Below the pieces are notes generated by a model. It was not told where the DNA came from and ran no database searches. It saw nothing but the letters and a program-made list of their open reading frames with translations. A DNA stretch of 64,000 nt. It comes from Allolobophora icterica (taxonomy: Eukaryota; Annelida; Clitellata; Crassiclitellata; Lumbricidae). The position numbers and the translations under genes are program-made. Positions 13,228 through 23,654 of the stretch are shown here, one piece after another. Position 1 is the stretch's first letter, and the number at the start of each line of letters is the position of its first letter. The stretch lies in NCBI GenBank assembly GCA_963556255.1, contig OY744608.1:4712367-4776366 (forward strand). The letters are read 5' to 3'.

Positions 13228-14936
13228 TTTAAAGTCATATCTTCTTCTTCTTCTTCTTTTCCTTCAGGCTCGAATTAATCCCTCTTTGGAGAGGGGTCAG
13301 CCACTCGGATCCTTCTCTTCCACTTGTTTCTTTCTTGAGCATCTTCTTTCTTCAGTTTTAGGAGTTTTAGGTCTTGTTGTATCGTGTCTTCCCATCTCTT
13401 CCTCTGTCGTCCCCGGCTGCGGCGTCCGTATACCTCTGCATTCATGATTCTTTTCACACAACTATCATCCTCTTTTCTCATTACATGTCCATACCACCTC
13501 AGCCTGGTCTCTCGTACTTTGTAAGTTATACATGCCACCCCGAGCTTCTTTCTGATGTCCACATTTCTTTTCCTGTCCTTCAGTGAGATCCCAAGTATCC
13601 ATCGTAGCATTCTCATCTCTGTTCTCTCCAGTAACCCTTCATCCCTTTTTGTCAGCGCCCAGGCCTCTGCTCCATATAGCATCACCGGTCTTACCATTGT
13701 TTTGTATACCTTTCCCTTGAGTTGAGTTGGCATTTTGGCGTCACACAACACTCCCGTTAGTTCTCTCCATTTCTGCCAAGCCACCTTAATCCTGTTCCTG
13801 ATGTCATGCTCGCAGCCACCCTGTGCATTCATGGTCGATCCCAGATATTTAAATGTTTCAACCTGTTTCAGTGACTTTCCTGCAATGTCTCTGATCTCAA
13901 TTGCTTCCGTTGTTTTTGAGCAGACCATGGTTTCTGTTTTATTGATGTTTATCTTAAGACCCTTGCTCTCCACTGCCATCTGCCAGTCTGTAAAACGTGC
14001 TTGCATCTTCGCCTCTGCATCGTCCGCCAGTATAAGATCATCCGCATACAGCATGTCCCAAGGTACCTCTCTCCTTACATGTTCTGATATTGCATCCATC
14101 ACAATAATAAACAGTAGAGGACTCAGGCACGATCCTTGATGTACACCCACTCGTATCTCGAATTCTCCTGTGTTGCCTATACTGCTCCTCACTGTTGTTC
14201 TTGCACCTTCATACATTGACTTTACCAAGCGCACAATTACCTCCGAGACTCCCTTCTTCCTCAAACTCCAGTAAACGACATCCCTTGGAACTCTATCAAA
14301 AGCTTTTTCCATATCCACGAAGGTCCAGTATCTTTTGTTGTTTCCTTCTAAAACCTTTTCCTGTACCTGTCTCAGTATGAACACTGCATCTGTTGTACCC
14401 CTCCCTGGCCTGAAGCCAAACTGGTTGTCATGTAGCTCAACCCGCTCTCTGATACGCCTCTCAATGATCTTTTCATACACCTTGAGTACGACCTCCAACA
14501 ATTTGATTCCTCTGTAATTCCCGCATTCCAGCACATCTCCTTTCTGCTTGTATAACGCTAGTATTTCACTTTCTTTCAAATCTTGGGGTAGTTTTTCCTG
14601 CTTCATGAAGTTGTTTAAGATGACATATAACCATTCAACGCCATTTTGTTCCAGTGCCTTAAACATTTCGGCCGTCATTCCAGATGGCCCCGGTGCCTTG
14701 TTGTTCTTCATCATTGCAATTGCTGTCTCAATCTCTTTATAGGTGATTTCCATCTCTGGTCCTGCTACAGGGTTGGTCTCCTGTAGAGGCTCCCTTGGGT
14801 TTTCTTCATTTAGCAGTTCCTCGAAGTATGTTTTCCATCTGGATCTGATTGCCTCCTCATCGATGAGTATTTTACCATTCTTGTCCTTAATAACATTTAC
14901 TGACTGTTTATCTTGTCGACTTCTTTAAAGTCATAT
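13228..14936 (-). mobile_element. RTE-like LINE insertion, 5'-truncated, with 13-bp target duplication
   Basis: The direct repeat tttaaagtcatat occurs at 13228-13240 and 14924-14936 and bounds the insert at 13241-14923. On the minus strand the element ends with a very short 3' UTR and a (GAA)n tail (plus-strand ctt run, 13241-13258), a usual RTE-clade ending. The empty site is the Box 1 variant cacaccttttaaagt...ccctataag seen at 27420 and 40565. The 5' part with the endonuclease is missing, so it is dead on arrival. Confidence 0.9.
13275..14923 (-). CDS. LINE reverse transcriptase (RTE-like), 5'-truncated but open frame
   Basis: The frame is open from the insertion boundary near 14923 to a stop at 13275-13277. 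The first in-frame Met (14753) gives 492 aa. Counting from it, QFGFRPGRGT is at 111-120, the first catalytic Asp lies in DMEKAFDRVP near 147, GVHQGSCLSPLLF near 203, and the YADD active site at 236-239, followed by ILADD. The C-terminal part (GSTMNAQGGCEHDIRNRI, then a Trp/Arg-rich tail) is a typical LINE connection domain. In intact relatives the protein makes cDNA at the nicked target; here the apurinic-like endonuclease is absent. Lack of stops in about 550 codons argues that insertion was fairly recent. Clade assignment is by general likeness. Confidence 0.88.
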
Positions 14937-16624
14937 AATAGCCCTATAAAAGGACCATGAGACGAGTCACTGTAGTTCCATCATTTGCTGTTGCAGCTAA
15001 GACGTCATTAAAGTTGGTTTAATACCACCAATCGGTTGGGTAATGAACTGCTCTCCTGCATGCCTGCAGTAAGGTGGTGTCAGTCGTAATCCCGGATGAA
15101 GAGGAGGGAGATGCTAATGATTGTTGTTATGAAACAGCGTCGTTAAGCAGAAACTATATACGATAGCCAGTCTGATAAGAAGAAATGGGTGAGATGTGCT
15201 ATAGCGACTTCATTTTCTTAGCCTCGATATATGATGGCGGATGGCCAGTCCTCTTCTTCGGTGTACAGGAACTCCCTTCTACAGTCGGCAAAATTAATTA
15301 ATAGGGTGACATTATTCACAGACCCTTCACCACCGTTGTCCGTCTCAACGGGTACTTTTCATCCTTACACATCGACGTATATACGGCTTTAAAAACGATA
15401 ACATACCATTAATGTAACGTTGTGCATATTTAGACACCTTTAAATTGAAGAGCATCACCGCTGCTCTGGTGGTGCTAGTCCCAAACCTGAAAAGAGAAGG
15501 AGGGCAACGTCAACGTCCCTTGCAGTCATAAGGGTGTCGTTAAACACTAGAAAATTAATAGTTTATAACGTTTGCTTTCCGACGCTTTATAGTCGTTAAA
15601 TTCAATCGATCGTAAAGACTGAGCTGTAATAGTGTAATATGCCATACGATGAAACAATTTTCCTATCGACGTCAACGGCCTTTGTTGCCATAAGATGTCG
15701 TTAAACTGTTTGATCCGATCGTTAATGTAATCAAAACACAAGAAAAAATTAGTAAAGAAAGGAATCATGTCATCTACCCTTGCAGCAAGTAGATGTCGTT
15801 GCACAATGAATATAACTACTAAAAACTGGATACTATGGGGAATATAGGCAACCTGTGCTTCGACACCTTTATAATTCCCTTACTAATTGCTATAAGACTA
15901 ATCAGTCTCGCGCACTCGGTAGATTATTCTTACAACCATTTCCTCGAGTTAAAAGAGCAGATGGGGGTCAATGCCCGTACTTTAAAACTGGTAGTGCCAG
16001 TCCCAAGCCAGCAGAAACAGGAGAACGACGCTAATCATCTTTGTTATGACACAGTGTCGTGGAACAGTGACTGTAACCAGAGTGATTTTGACGTCAACGG
16101 TCGTGAAAGCTGCACAATATAATATAGCGAATTTTGTACTGATGCTAGACTATTGTAATTAAAACTGGCATTGAAATTTAATCAAGTGTCCCATACTATT
16201 GATAAGCGCTCTTTAAGCCAGTCGACATAATGTTCATTGTCATCAATTATAACCAAAACAATGCTCAGAAAACTAGCAGAGTCAACAGTGGTGGGCCCTC
16301 GCACTCACGTAGAGCCCAACCAAAGGATTCCTGTTCACAGATGAAAGATAGTATCATGTTCCAAGGAACTTAGCCCAAGTTGCGTCGATTGTTTGAAGCA
16401 ACAACAGGTGGCAGCACACAATTACGTAGAAGATGACGCATATCCTGCTATCCATCGAGCCACCGTGTGCACGTAGCAGAAACATTCGTCGCTTGACGAT
16501 CGGTAGACTGAAGCGCCACCAACGGCTATAGCCGGTCGAAGTCACTATATATACGAAGAAGCGCCTCACAGGAAAATATCCGGCTATCAGTGTCACCACT
16601 GTTGCAAAAAGAAAACCCATGCTA
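14937..16624 (+). repeat. Background composite repeat, no gene
   Basis: Box 2 variant near 15070-15150; a gacacctttaaattg start near 15433 lacking its TATA half; bases 15540-15900 match 140-480, 36060-36430 and 62060-62420. Box 1 at 15862; Box 2 at about 15986-16062 is one of the clearest (gtagtgccagtcccaagcc ... gacacagtgtcgtgg). Bases 16270-16620 match 62780-63120. Confidence 0.55.
15986..16062 (+). repeat. Box 2/3 (representative of a short retroposon-like 3' end)
   Basis: Box 2 reads gtagtgccagtcccaagcc, a gga-rich stretch, gacgctaatcatctttgtta, then gacacagtgtcgt. Box 3 is the same 3' half with another spacer: gacgtcaacggcctttgttg, ccataagatgtcgttaaac. Both keep TTTGTT, 10 bases, GTCGTTAAAC. 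Other Box 2 starts: about 618, 11365, 26075, 37255, 38213, 39285, 53068, 62508. The front half resembles the 3' ends of RTE/Rex3-type retroposons, which suggests 5'-truncated retroposon tails; this is inference from memory. Confidence 0.55.
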
Positions 16625-17130
16625 AGACAATTATAAAACCAGGAATACCCATGGTACTTTTTCTACAAACTTTTGGAAATCAATAAACGAAATATAAGAT
16701 GATATATAATAATATAATGCAATTATACCATTTCTGTTATAAAAATGCTTTTCTATCTTTTATTACTATCTTTCATTTTTACAGATACATTCCAAAAAGT
16801 GCAGTCTGAGTCTCCGGTCTCCGTTAGTCTCTCCGTTAGAGTTATATTCTAAATACAATACAATGCAATACAACTAAAAATTTATAGCGCGCTTCAACAA
16901 GACAATACAGCAATAGACTAGTATACCACATGTTTGCACGCATTTTGCGCCATTTATTTATTGACCTTAATCATTCAGACCGTTGCAAAAATTAATTAAA
17001 TGAATGAACTATAGGGTTTCAATAAAACAGACAACCCAAGCAAAAACTCAAGGTCTCCATAAAAAGACCCATTTCCCAAGTTCGGATGAAAAACCCAAGA
17101 TCTATGGAAAAGCCCCAAGGAGTGGTAACA
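16625..17130. mobile_element. hAT-like element fragment, relative of 29977-30792
   Basis: Shares aatcaataaacgaaatataag, caattatacca, the gcgccatttatttattga block and the end containing ttcccaagttcggat and caaggagtggtaac with the bounded element at 29977-30792. The left part is diverged and I could not find a matching target duplication. No coding capacity. Confidence 0.55.
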
Positions 17131-18535
17131 ATGCCGGTTATGCACGTGATACAAGGTCCTGTGATAAAACGATTGGTGAGCACATTTTAAAAGTAGCCTT
17201 CCAGATTCAGTCACGCAGGTCAAGGTGACACGTTTCTAAATACCGTAACCCCATAAATAATCCGTTGGAGAACCGAAGAATATGTTCGGTACGCAAACTT
17301 AGCAACAGTAAAATCCAAAATATATATTGTATTCGTCGACCGAGGAGGAGGAGCAGGAGGGGTGGAGGACGAGGACGAGGAGGAGGAGGAGGAGGAGGGA
17401 GGAGGAGAAGGAGGAGGAGAGCAGTTCCATTAATTAGTCCCAACAGACACCAAAAAGAATTTGGTAATTATTTCACGTTCAGAGCCTCTCCCTGGACACC
17501 TGGTCATCCCAACGACGGTGTACTCTATTTACAGCTGTGTTCTCTATATATGCAAGTGGATAAGAAATTTCGAAATATTCATCCCATGCCGGACTTTCAA
17601 CCCAGGAATTTTGGTTTACGAGACACCAATTCAACCACTACATTATCATGGAAGCCGAGACACCTGTAAATCAGTTTCAACTGACCCAATAATAAACGTC
17701 AGTTCGTTGGAATTGTACTTAATTTATTTAAGACTTTTGGATTTAAATCACCAATTGGTTAGGTAGCATCCATCACTGCTTTGTACTCAGGTGGTGCCAG
17801 TCAGAAGGCTGCCTAAAAGAGGAGGGTCACGCTAATTATCTTCCTTATGACACAGAAACTACCTTATAATAATAATTAAATAGTGACTAACATCTTCCCA
17901 TATCGCGGTAAAGTCGACGCAGTGGCTCTGAAAACACTAAGATGCCGCCTAAAACTGAAATATACTAATGCCATTGCGTGTTATCTTTACACACCTTTGA
18001 ATCGTTTCTTTCTATGGCTATATAGTCAATAAATTCATTGAATCGTGAGTGCACTGTGGGCCCTCCAACCAAAAGAAACCTGGAACAAATGATCTTCAAG
18101 AAATGAATTGATATAAAATTAATTGTTTAAAGACATCAATACCACAATAGGTCGTAAAACTTTTGGAATAAAAAATAAAAAATAAAATCACCGAGTGTCC
18201 GTCACAAAACGGTATGCCATAACATTGCTCTTTAAACTCTTGGTAATCAAAAAAACGTTAAAGAGTATATTTCGGAAAATGTATGGAGACGGTGAGAAAT
18301 TTAAACATATCATAGAAGTAGGCCTACTTACTGTCCAGACCAGACGTTGTTGTTTGTATAAAACGCTCGCAAGCATAAGTTGTCTGTTGTCAAACCACGC
18401 TAACTGTCCTATGTAAACACATGCTTTTCGTGGATGCGATATATATATAAAAAATTATATATATATATATACATATATATTTGAACATACATGCGATCCA
18501 CGTGCAAATATAACGCGCAGCATCGGGTAAATTTA

Positions 18536-18540
<5 letters not shown>
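17131..18540 (+). repeat. Background composite repeat, purine-rich patch
   Basis: A GAG/GGA-rich patch lies at 17340-17420. Bases 17465-17690 are a worn SINE S1-like segment (aatattcatcccatgccgg, tttcaacccagg) also found at 1-130, 46150-46330 and 63470-63650. Bases 17720-18010 match 7600-7860, 37040-37220 and 46575-46810, with Box 1 at 17990. No gene. Confidence 0.5.

Positions 18541-18576
<36 letters not shown>
18541..18576. repeat. (TA)n microsatellite
   Basis: Pure TA dinucleotide run, with shorter TA runs just upstream at 18441-18480. Confidence 0.95.
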
Positions 18577-18578
<2 letters not shown>

Positions 18579-18599
18579 TATATAATAGTTTCCTTATAT

Positions 18600-18746
18600 G
18601 CAAATTTGTCTGTCGGAGGACGCTACGTCACAAACGGCTTTTGTTCTATTGTGAAACATAAACCGGTTGTCTTGACGACGGCGGTCTTGACGACGGCGAC
18701 TAACACTATATACTGCCGTCATAGTTATGACGGGAAATACACTAGT
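18600..18746 (+). mobile_element. Helitron-like 3' terminal unit
   Basis: Ends in stem CCGTCATA/TATGACGG (18716-18733), eight bases, then CTAG at 18742-18745 followed by T. The body has tctgtcggaggacgctacg, cgtcacaaacgg and the doubled 15-mer gtcttgacgacggcg. The same 5' half recurs at 19147-19230. The spacing of hairpin to CTAG equals that of the end at 24164-24191. Non-coding. Confidence 0.55.
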
Positions 18747-18761
18747 ATACATATAGTTTCC

Positions 18762-19142
18762 ATATGTGACCTCGGCCGAGAGAAGGGACCACTTGTCGCT
18801 TTCTAGATTAGCCGGAAAACGCGTTTTTAGGCTAAACAATTATATTGATTTTGCGTCTAATTAGTCAATCTGTAGCTCGAACTCACTGTACTACAACGAA
18901 TCTTATGCTACTTGATGCATTAAGGCTAAATTTAGGCATTAATGCATTGGATAGAGACACATTAAATTTTTTTATTCGATTTCCCGCCAAATGATATTTT
19001 ATATTTTTGTGAAAAAGTGCATAAATTATGGGCCAAACGCTCTGAAATTTTTTCCTCATTTTACCTAAGGTGTAAGCATGTGGAAACTGCTAATAAGTCC
19101 ATTTGCGACAAGTGGTCCCTTCTCTCGGCCGAGGTCACATAT
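18762..19142. repeat. 381-bp unit with 38-bp perfect inverted repeats
   Basis: The left arm 18762-18799 begins atatgtgacctcggccgaga; the right arm 19105-19142 is its exact reverse complement over all 38 bases. Similarity continues weakly inward (attagc/gctaat). The interior is AT-rich and non-coding. It sits between two copies of a Helitron-like 5' segment (tctgtcgg...gacgctacgtcacaaacgg). It could be a MITE of unknown class. I see no convincing target duplication. Confidence 0.7.
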
Positions 19143-19764
19143 AGTGTCCGTCTGTCGGGTGGACGCTACGTCACAAACGGGTTCTGTTCTATTGTGAAAC
19201 ACAAACCTGCAGCCTTGACGACGGTGGTCTTGACGGCGATAACCAACGATACATATAGGCCTATAATATGACGTCATAATATATTGTGGAACAGAAGTCG
19301 TTTGTGACGTCAGTACTGTCGTCTTGACGACGGCGATCAGAGCATTTTAATCAACGCTCTGGACTGTCTGTAAAAGTGAAACCTGGTCAATTGTTGACGT
19401 CATAACACAGACTAATAATTATATGAGTTAAGCCATTGCCTTCTAGATACTGAAGGCCGTAATGCTGCCTAAAGTTAGGCTTGTGACGTCACACGTTGAG
19501 TCCCTCTTCGTTTCACTATAAGCGTGTCAACACGTAAAGCGATTTTGATTAATTTTTTAATTTCCTTGCGTCAAACTTGGATTATCGTTGCAAATTTAAT
19601 GTCAGTTAGTGAGATTTTAATCATGTTACGCATTCCTATTATTTATTAGAACTTAAAAGTATTAATAATTGAACTTTCGAACGCTTGAATCGGATTCTAT
19701 CGTCTGCTTACATAGATCTTTGAGTTACACTAAAATCCGTTCGTCTGACTTTCAAAGGATTTAA
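19143..19764. mobile_element. Helitron-like segment and inverted relative of 23655-23760
   Basis: Bases 19147-19340 repeat the tctgtcgg/gacgacgg unit and contain an internal inverted pair (cacaaacgggttctgttc and ggaacagaagtcgtttgtg). Bases 19428-19494 are the reverse complement of 23661-23715, including ttctagatactgaaggcc and tgtgacgtcacac. Bases 19500-19764 are AT-rich and may be the 5' untranslated part of the P-type transposon that follows. Confidence 0.45.
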
Positions 19765-20601
19765 CCCTCGAATGCCCAAGGGGGGGGTCCGACCGGACCC
19801 CAGACCCGCTTTTCACGGATAACTTTAGAACGGCTAGGAAATTGTAGAAATGCTTTTAGGACATCCTAAAGCATTCAATTGGGCTTCGTATGTTATATTT
19901 TGCGTGATCATTCTACCACCCTGTAGCCCACAACCATAGCATATACCAAGGACACCCCCAAGATATGCGGCTAATGGTCATACTGGCATATAGTTTGCCA
20001 TCCCAGAAATAAATTATTTTAGCGCACGTTATTGTGAAATACCATATATCAGTCGATTGCAAATTGAATTTGGATTATAACAAGCCAAATCCCGTTAAAA
20101 TATTCCATTCCTGTACCCCACAACCATAGCATATACCAAGGACACCCCAAGATATGCGGCTGATGGTCATACTGGCATATGGTTTACCAACCCAGAAATA
20201 AATTTTTAGCGCAAGTTATTGTAATATACCATGCATCAGTCGAATGCAAATTGAATTTGGATTATAACAAGCCAAATCTCGTTAAAATATTCCAATCCTG
20301 TACCCCACAACCAGGGAACAACTACATGCGCACAATTGAATACATGCGAAAAATCCCGAAATTGCAAAGAAACTACAAAAGAGTAGGCCCCCTATTAAAG
20401 TTCAAATAAAGTTTCACCAGGTGGCGCTATTGTGAAATACCATATATCAGTCGATTGCAAATTGAATTTGGATTATAACAAGCCAAATCCCGTTAAAATA
20501 TTCCAATCCGTTCTCCAGATATCACAATGAAAACATTGGGGTCCGGTCGGACCCCCCCGTTGGGCATTCGTGTACCAAAAAATAGCTTGGGCACTCGAGT
20601 G
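19765..20601. mobile_element. piggyBac-type MITE, copy 2
   Basis: Flanked by TTAA at 19761-19764 and 20602-20605, with the same ends, palindromes and ~190-bp internal repeats as 8990-9825, and nearly identical to it base for base. That suggests both moved recently. It ends 18 bases before the ATG of the THAP frame at 20624, so it may have landed in that gene's 5' untranslated region. Confidence 0.92.
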
Positions 20602-20623
20602 TTAACTTGTTCAAATTTGGAGA

Positions 20624-20998
20624 ATGCCTCGTCATTGTTGTGTAACAGGATGTAATTCTAACTACACTCGCAAGAACGAGAAATCAGATTATACTTCGTC
20701 GTTTAGCATGCTCAATGAGTGTAAAGGAAACGATGGCAAACTACAAAACTGGTTGCGACGGATTCCGCGACCAAAGGACAATTTTCCGCTGAACCTCAAT
20801 ACGGTAATATGCATTAAACACTTTGCTGAAGAATTTATCGTCAGAGTGGACACTGCCACACGTCCTGATGGATCTGTTCTCATTGTGCCACGAAAGTGTC
20901 CAAAGCTAGCAATTAGATGCGTACCCATCTATTTTTCACAACTGTCCATCATATTTGTCATCAGAACCTCCCATGAAGAGAAGAAAGCCAGAAGATAG
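20624..20998 (+). CDS. THAP zinc-finger domain of a P-element-type transposase
   Basis: The first ~85 residues fit the THAP (C2CH) DNA-binding domain: Cys5, Cys10 (C-x4-C), an invariant-type Trp43, then C63-I-K-H66-F. The closing V-P-x-I-F signature appears only after a one-base shift at gtacccatc (about 20921-20927), where another frame continues PSIFHNCPSYLSSEPPMKRR and runs on to about 21240. The annotated frame is therefore broken near residue 100 and the natural protein would have continued in the next frame. THAP domains bind transposon ends in P elements and THAP9. The ATG is the first in frame and lies 18 bases after a piggyBac MITE. Confidence 0.82.
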   Translation: MPRHCCVTGCNSNYTRKNEKSDYTSSFSMLNECKGNDGKLQNWLRRIPRPKDNFPLNLNTVICIKHFAEEFIVRVDTATRPDGSVLIVPRKCPKLAIRCVPIYFSQLSIIFVIRTSHEEKKARR

Positions 20999-21242
20999 AC
21001 ATTCTGAGATGCAGACAAGGGATGATCAGACACTACAACAGTGGCTAAATCTTGACAGTATTACAACATTTCAGGAACTTTGCATGAACTTTATGAAACA
21101 CATTCCACAGTCTTCACTGTGGAACTTTAAGGTGACTGACAGTTGCTTGTTGTGCTATATTCTAGATGTATCTGATGTGCCTTGCATTAGAGTAAGTATT
21201 CGTGTAACTGATGTTTTGTCTGTCATCATTTGCTGTGGGTGA
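20928..21242 (+). pseudogene. P-type transposase, linker region in shifted frame
   Basis: This continues the THAP frame after the one-base shift: a basic KRRKPEDRH stretch, then TLQQWLNLDSITTFQELC and a hydrophobic stretch to a stop near 21240. A GTAAGT at 21192 and an ATAG at 21244-21247 could bound a 56-base intron, but joining them puts the exons out of frame by one base. A small indel is at least as likely. Confidence 0.55.
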
Positions 21243-22598
21243 TATAGGGTAGATGACAGAAACTTGGAGTGGGTGATAGGTGATAATGGAAAACTTGATT
21301 CTTATTCCAAATTGACTAGTCTTCTAAGTCATTATCAGGGATGGGAAAGTGGAAAGGTTGACTTCAGAGGTAAAGTAGATATGGCTTTAGTTCTGTTGCG
21401 TGATATATGTGAGCAACAATGTTCACTTATCAGAGATCCTGAAGATGATGGTGCTAGTGATGCTGATGTTGAAGATGGTAGCAACATTATTATAAGTAAA
21501 GTTAAGTGCATTCGTGTTGTTCGACATGTTATCCAGCAGTTGGAATTATTACAGCAATGCAAAAGGAAGTACTGTGGTGATTACTTACACTGGGCATTTC
21601 AGGTATTTTCGCTGTCACCTTCTGCATATGGGTTCTTACGTGACAGTACACTGATGTTACCCCACCCTGTTTATTTACGTAAACTTTCATCCTGCTTTAC
21701 TGTCGAACCTGGTACTGATTGCAATGCTCACATAACTTATCTGACAAAAAAATGTCAGCTGCTTGAGCCACATGAACGTTATGTGACTATGCTGCTTGAT
21801 GAGATCTATGTTGAGCCTAAAGTTTCATACAAGAGTGGAACAGTTAAGGGCTTTGCTGCAAACTGTGACATGACCCAGGCAACCACTGTGCAAGCATTTA
21901 TGATTTGCTCAATATTGTCTCACAGAAAAGATATAGCCGCCTTAGTGCCTGTTAAGAACTTAACTGCACCTTATCTGAAAGACATAACCATGCATGTCAT
22001 AAGAATGGTTGAAAAGGCAGGTTTTAGGACTGTTTGTCTGATTTCTGATAATAATCGAGTTAATGGCAATATGTTTAAGTTGCTATGTGGTGGTTTGTTG
22101 CAGCCTTGTATAGACCACCCATGTGATAACAGTAGGAAACTGTTTTTTCTGTTTGACACTGTGCATTTATTCAAATGTATCAGAAATAATTGGATCAACC
22201 AGATGGCATTTGACACTACAGGCACAGTTTTTTCTTATCTGGAAACACTGGACAGAGGAGGTCTGACTTGGCCAACACAAGAATTGGTTGATGTTGTTGT
22301 AAAAGTATTTTGTATATTCCAGTGTTTGGTGTCAGCAGCTTATGAACAACAGTTTCTTAGTGCATCAAATCAGAAGAAAGTTCTTATTTCTGTATCTAAG
22401 AAAAGCTTTTTACAGTATTCATTTATAAATAGTGTTTGTGATTGTGGACATAAATTTTCAGACTTTGTCCATGTCATTGCTAGCAAAATGGCCAATATCT
22501 TGCTTAACAACTACTGCAAAAAATTGAATGATGCTAGTAATATCTGTAAGGGAGCAAAAAGCAAAAGTAAGCGTAAATTGTCAACACTAAAGGCATAA
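21243..22598 (+). CDS. P-element/THAP9-like transposase, catalytic region
   Basis: The frame is open from 21243; the usual first Met candidate is internal, so the true start is upstream. The protein has RNLEWVIGDNGKLDSYSKL, a basic/acidic linker (DPEDDGASDADVEDG), then LLDEIYVEPKVSYKSG, which fits the first catalytic Asp block of P-type RNase H-like transposases (compare the IDEM block of THAP9). Further on come AGFRTVCLISDNNRVN and FLFDTVHLFKCIRNNW, the conserved block at the start of the GTP-binding insertion in P transposases. It ends in a basic KSKSKRKLSTLKA at a stop 22596-22598, shorter than full P transposases, so the C-terminal part is probably missing. There are no stops in about 450 codons. 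Terminal inverted repeats of the element were not identified with certainty. Confidence 0.8.
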   Translation, partial: YRVDDRNLEWVIGDNGKLDSYSKLTSLLSHYQGWESGKVDFRGKVDMALVLLRDICEQQCSLIRDPEDDGASDADVEDGSNIIISKVKCIRVVRHVIQQLELLQQCKRKYCGDYLHWAFQVFSLSPSAYGFLRDSTLMLPHPVYLRKLSSCFTVEPGTDCNAHITYLTKKCQLLEPHERYVTMLLDEIYVEPKVSYKSGTVKGFAANCDMTQATTVQAFMICSILSHRKDIAALVPVKNLTAPYLKDITMHVIRMVEKAGFRTVCLISDNNRVNGNMFKLLCGGLLQPCIDHPCDNSRKLFFLFDTVHLFKCIRNNWINQMAFDTTGTVFSYLETLDRGGLTWPTQELVDVVVKVFCIFQCLVSAAYEQQFLSASNQKKVLISVSKKSFLQYSFINSVCDCGHKFSDFVHVIASKMANILLNNYCKKLNDASNICKGAKSKSKRKLSTLKA

Positions 22599-22651
22599 TT
22601 AATGTTTGCAGTTCCACAGCTCGGCAATGTGAAATTATGATCCTTGAACTT

Positions 22652-22909
22652 TTAGAAGAAGAAGAGCAATCCTGGAAGCTAGTCCTGAGGCAGTCATGGG
22701 TATGCAGTGTTAGCGACTTCATTTTCTTAGCCTCGCCCTCACGGCCTGATCTTCCCACCAACAGTGTAGAGTTTGTGTGCTCATTATAGCTGAGTAGGTT
22801 AAGGGCACAGGTGGGGTATAAATCTCGAACCAACTCTGCCCTGGTGAGGATTTGAACCCCGACATCTTGATTGACAGTCCAGCACCCTAACCACTACACT
22901 ATCGAGCGC
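22652..22909 (-). repeat. SINE S1, best copy, tRNA-derived head
   Basis: On the minus strand it starts GCGCTCGATAGTGTAGTGG, with an A-box-like TAGTGTAGTGGTTAG. About 35 bases later comes GGGGTTCAAATCC, a good B box (plus strand 22848-22860). The body, seen on the plus strand, includes tgatcttccca and cttcattttcttagcctcg. The tail is a (GAA)n run (plus strand gaagaagaagag at 22656). This copy shows that the S1-like segments throughout the background are SINEs. Confidence 0.8.
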
Positions 22910-22931
22910 AAACTCATATAGAACTTATATA

Positions 22932-23064
22932 TGTATAGAACTTACAGAACTTTGTAAAAAGTGTATAATATCTCATAGAATGTAATAAAGTATATAGGCC
23001 TATGTATAGAACTTACAGGACTTTGTAAAAAAGTGTATAATATCTCATAGAATGTAATTAAAGT
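22932..23064 (+). repeat. Tandem duplication of about 68 bp
   Basis: tatgtatagaacttacag...gactttgtaaaa...gtgtataatatctcatag occurs twice in a row (about 22929-22988 and 22999-23060). An AATAAA lies at 22984-22989 and could be a polyadenylation signal for the transposase upstream. Confidence 0.8.
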
Positions 23065-23654
23065 TTCTGTTATTTCTTCTGGAATTTTCTGTCAGTTTTG
23101 AACACTAGTTTATATCATGAAATTTCAGAATTGCTATAATTTTGCAAACTCCTCACCATCCAGCCAACCCGCTCCACTCGATCGTAATTCTGTCCAAGTC
23201 TTTCTCGACTCACCCTTAACTACTCATCTCAAGTTCTCCAACACTGCATCACGGCTTCGGAACAATCTCCCACCCGAAATCTTGGTTTCTCCATATCAAT
23301 GCCACGTACCCTCCATCATCCGCCTCAGGCTCCTCTATCTATCATCCTCTGGCTTTCCACTCAAACCAGTCTCACCTTTTCAAGAATTCCTACCCTGTCT
23401 CATACTCCGACTTCCAATTCTCGACCCAAGACACCTCTGCTCTGCCTCCTCTCTTGATCTGGATCTCTTGGAAACCGGATTCTGACCTCTTGGCTACCCT
23501 TTGGACAACCTCTCTGACTTGACGCAGCGCTCGTGAATACGTTGGTGTTCTGCGCTTAGTTTTCGAGTGGTGCTTTAGAAATTTGGAGTTTACGATTACG
23601 ATTACCCGTCTAATTTCTGTACCCGTGAATACAATATTCAAGCAATTGACGGAC
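23065..23654 (+). repeat. Diverged background, pyrimidine-rich, no gene
   Basis: A C/T-rich stretch keeps the long frame at 23117-23485 open. Its later part (gacgcagcgctcgtgaatac, ttctgcgcttagttttcg, tgctttagaaattt) is a worn copy of the background at 39190-39260 and 48150-48220. One phrase (FSNTASRLRNNLPPEI) recalls LINE C-terminal regions, but too weakly to call. Confidence 0.4.

Noticed and set aside
16354..16620. 88-aa minus-strand frame with a possible signal-like start
   Set aside because: The same background at 62880-63120 does not keep the frame open.
21192..21247. 56-base intron in the P-type transposase gene
   Set aside because: GTAAGT and ATAG are in place, but splicing leaves the frame off by one base, so an indel is as likely. 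Kept only as a possibility.
22840..22909. Functional tRNA gene on the minus strand
   Set aside because: The tRNA-like head is followed by the S1 body and its stems do not pair well; it is a SINE.
23117..23485. 122-aa Pro/Ser/Leu-rich frame
   Set aside because: Pyrimidine-rich background keeps it open; its later part aligns with non-coding background copies.
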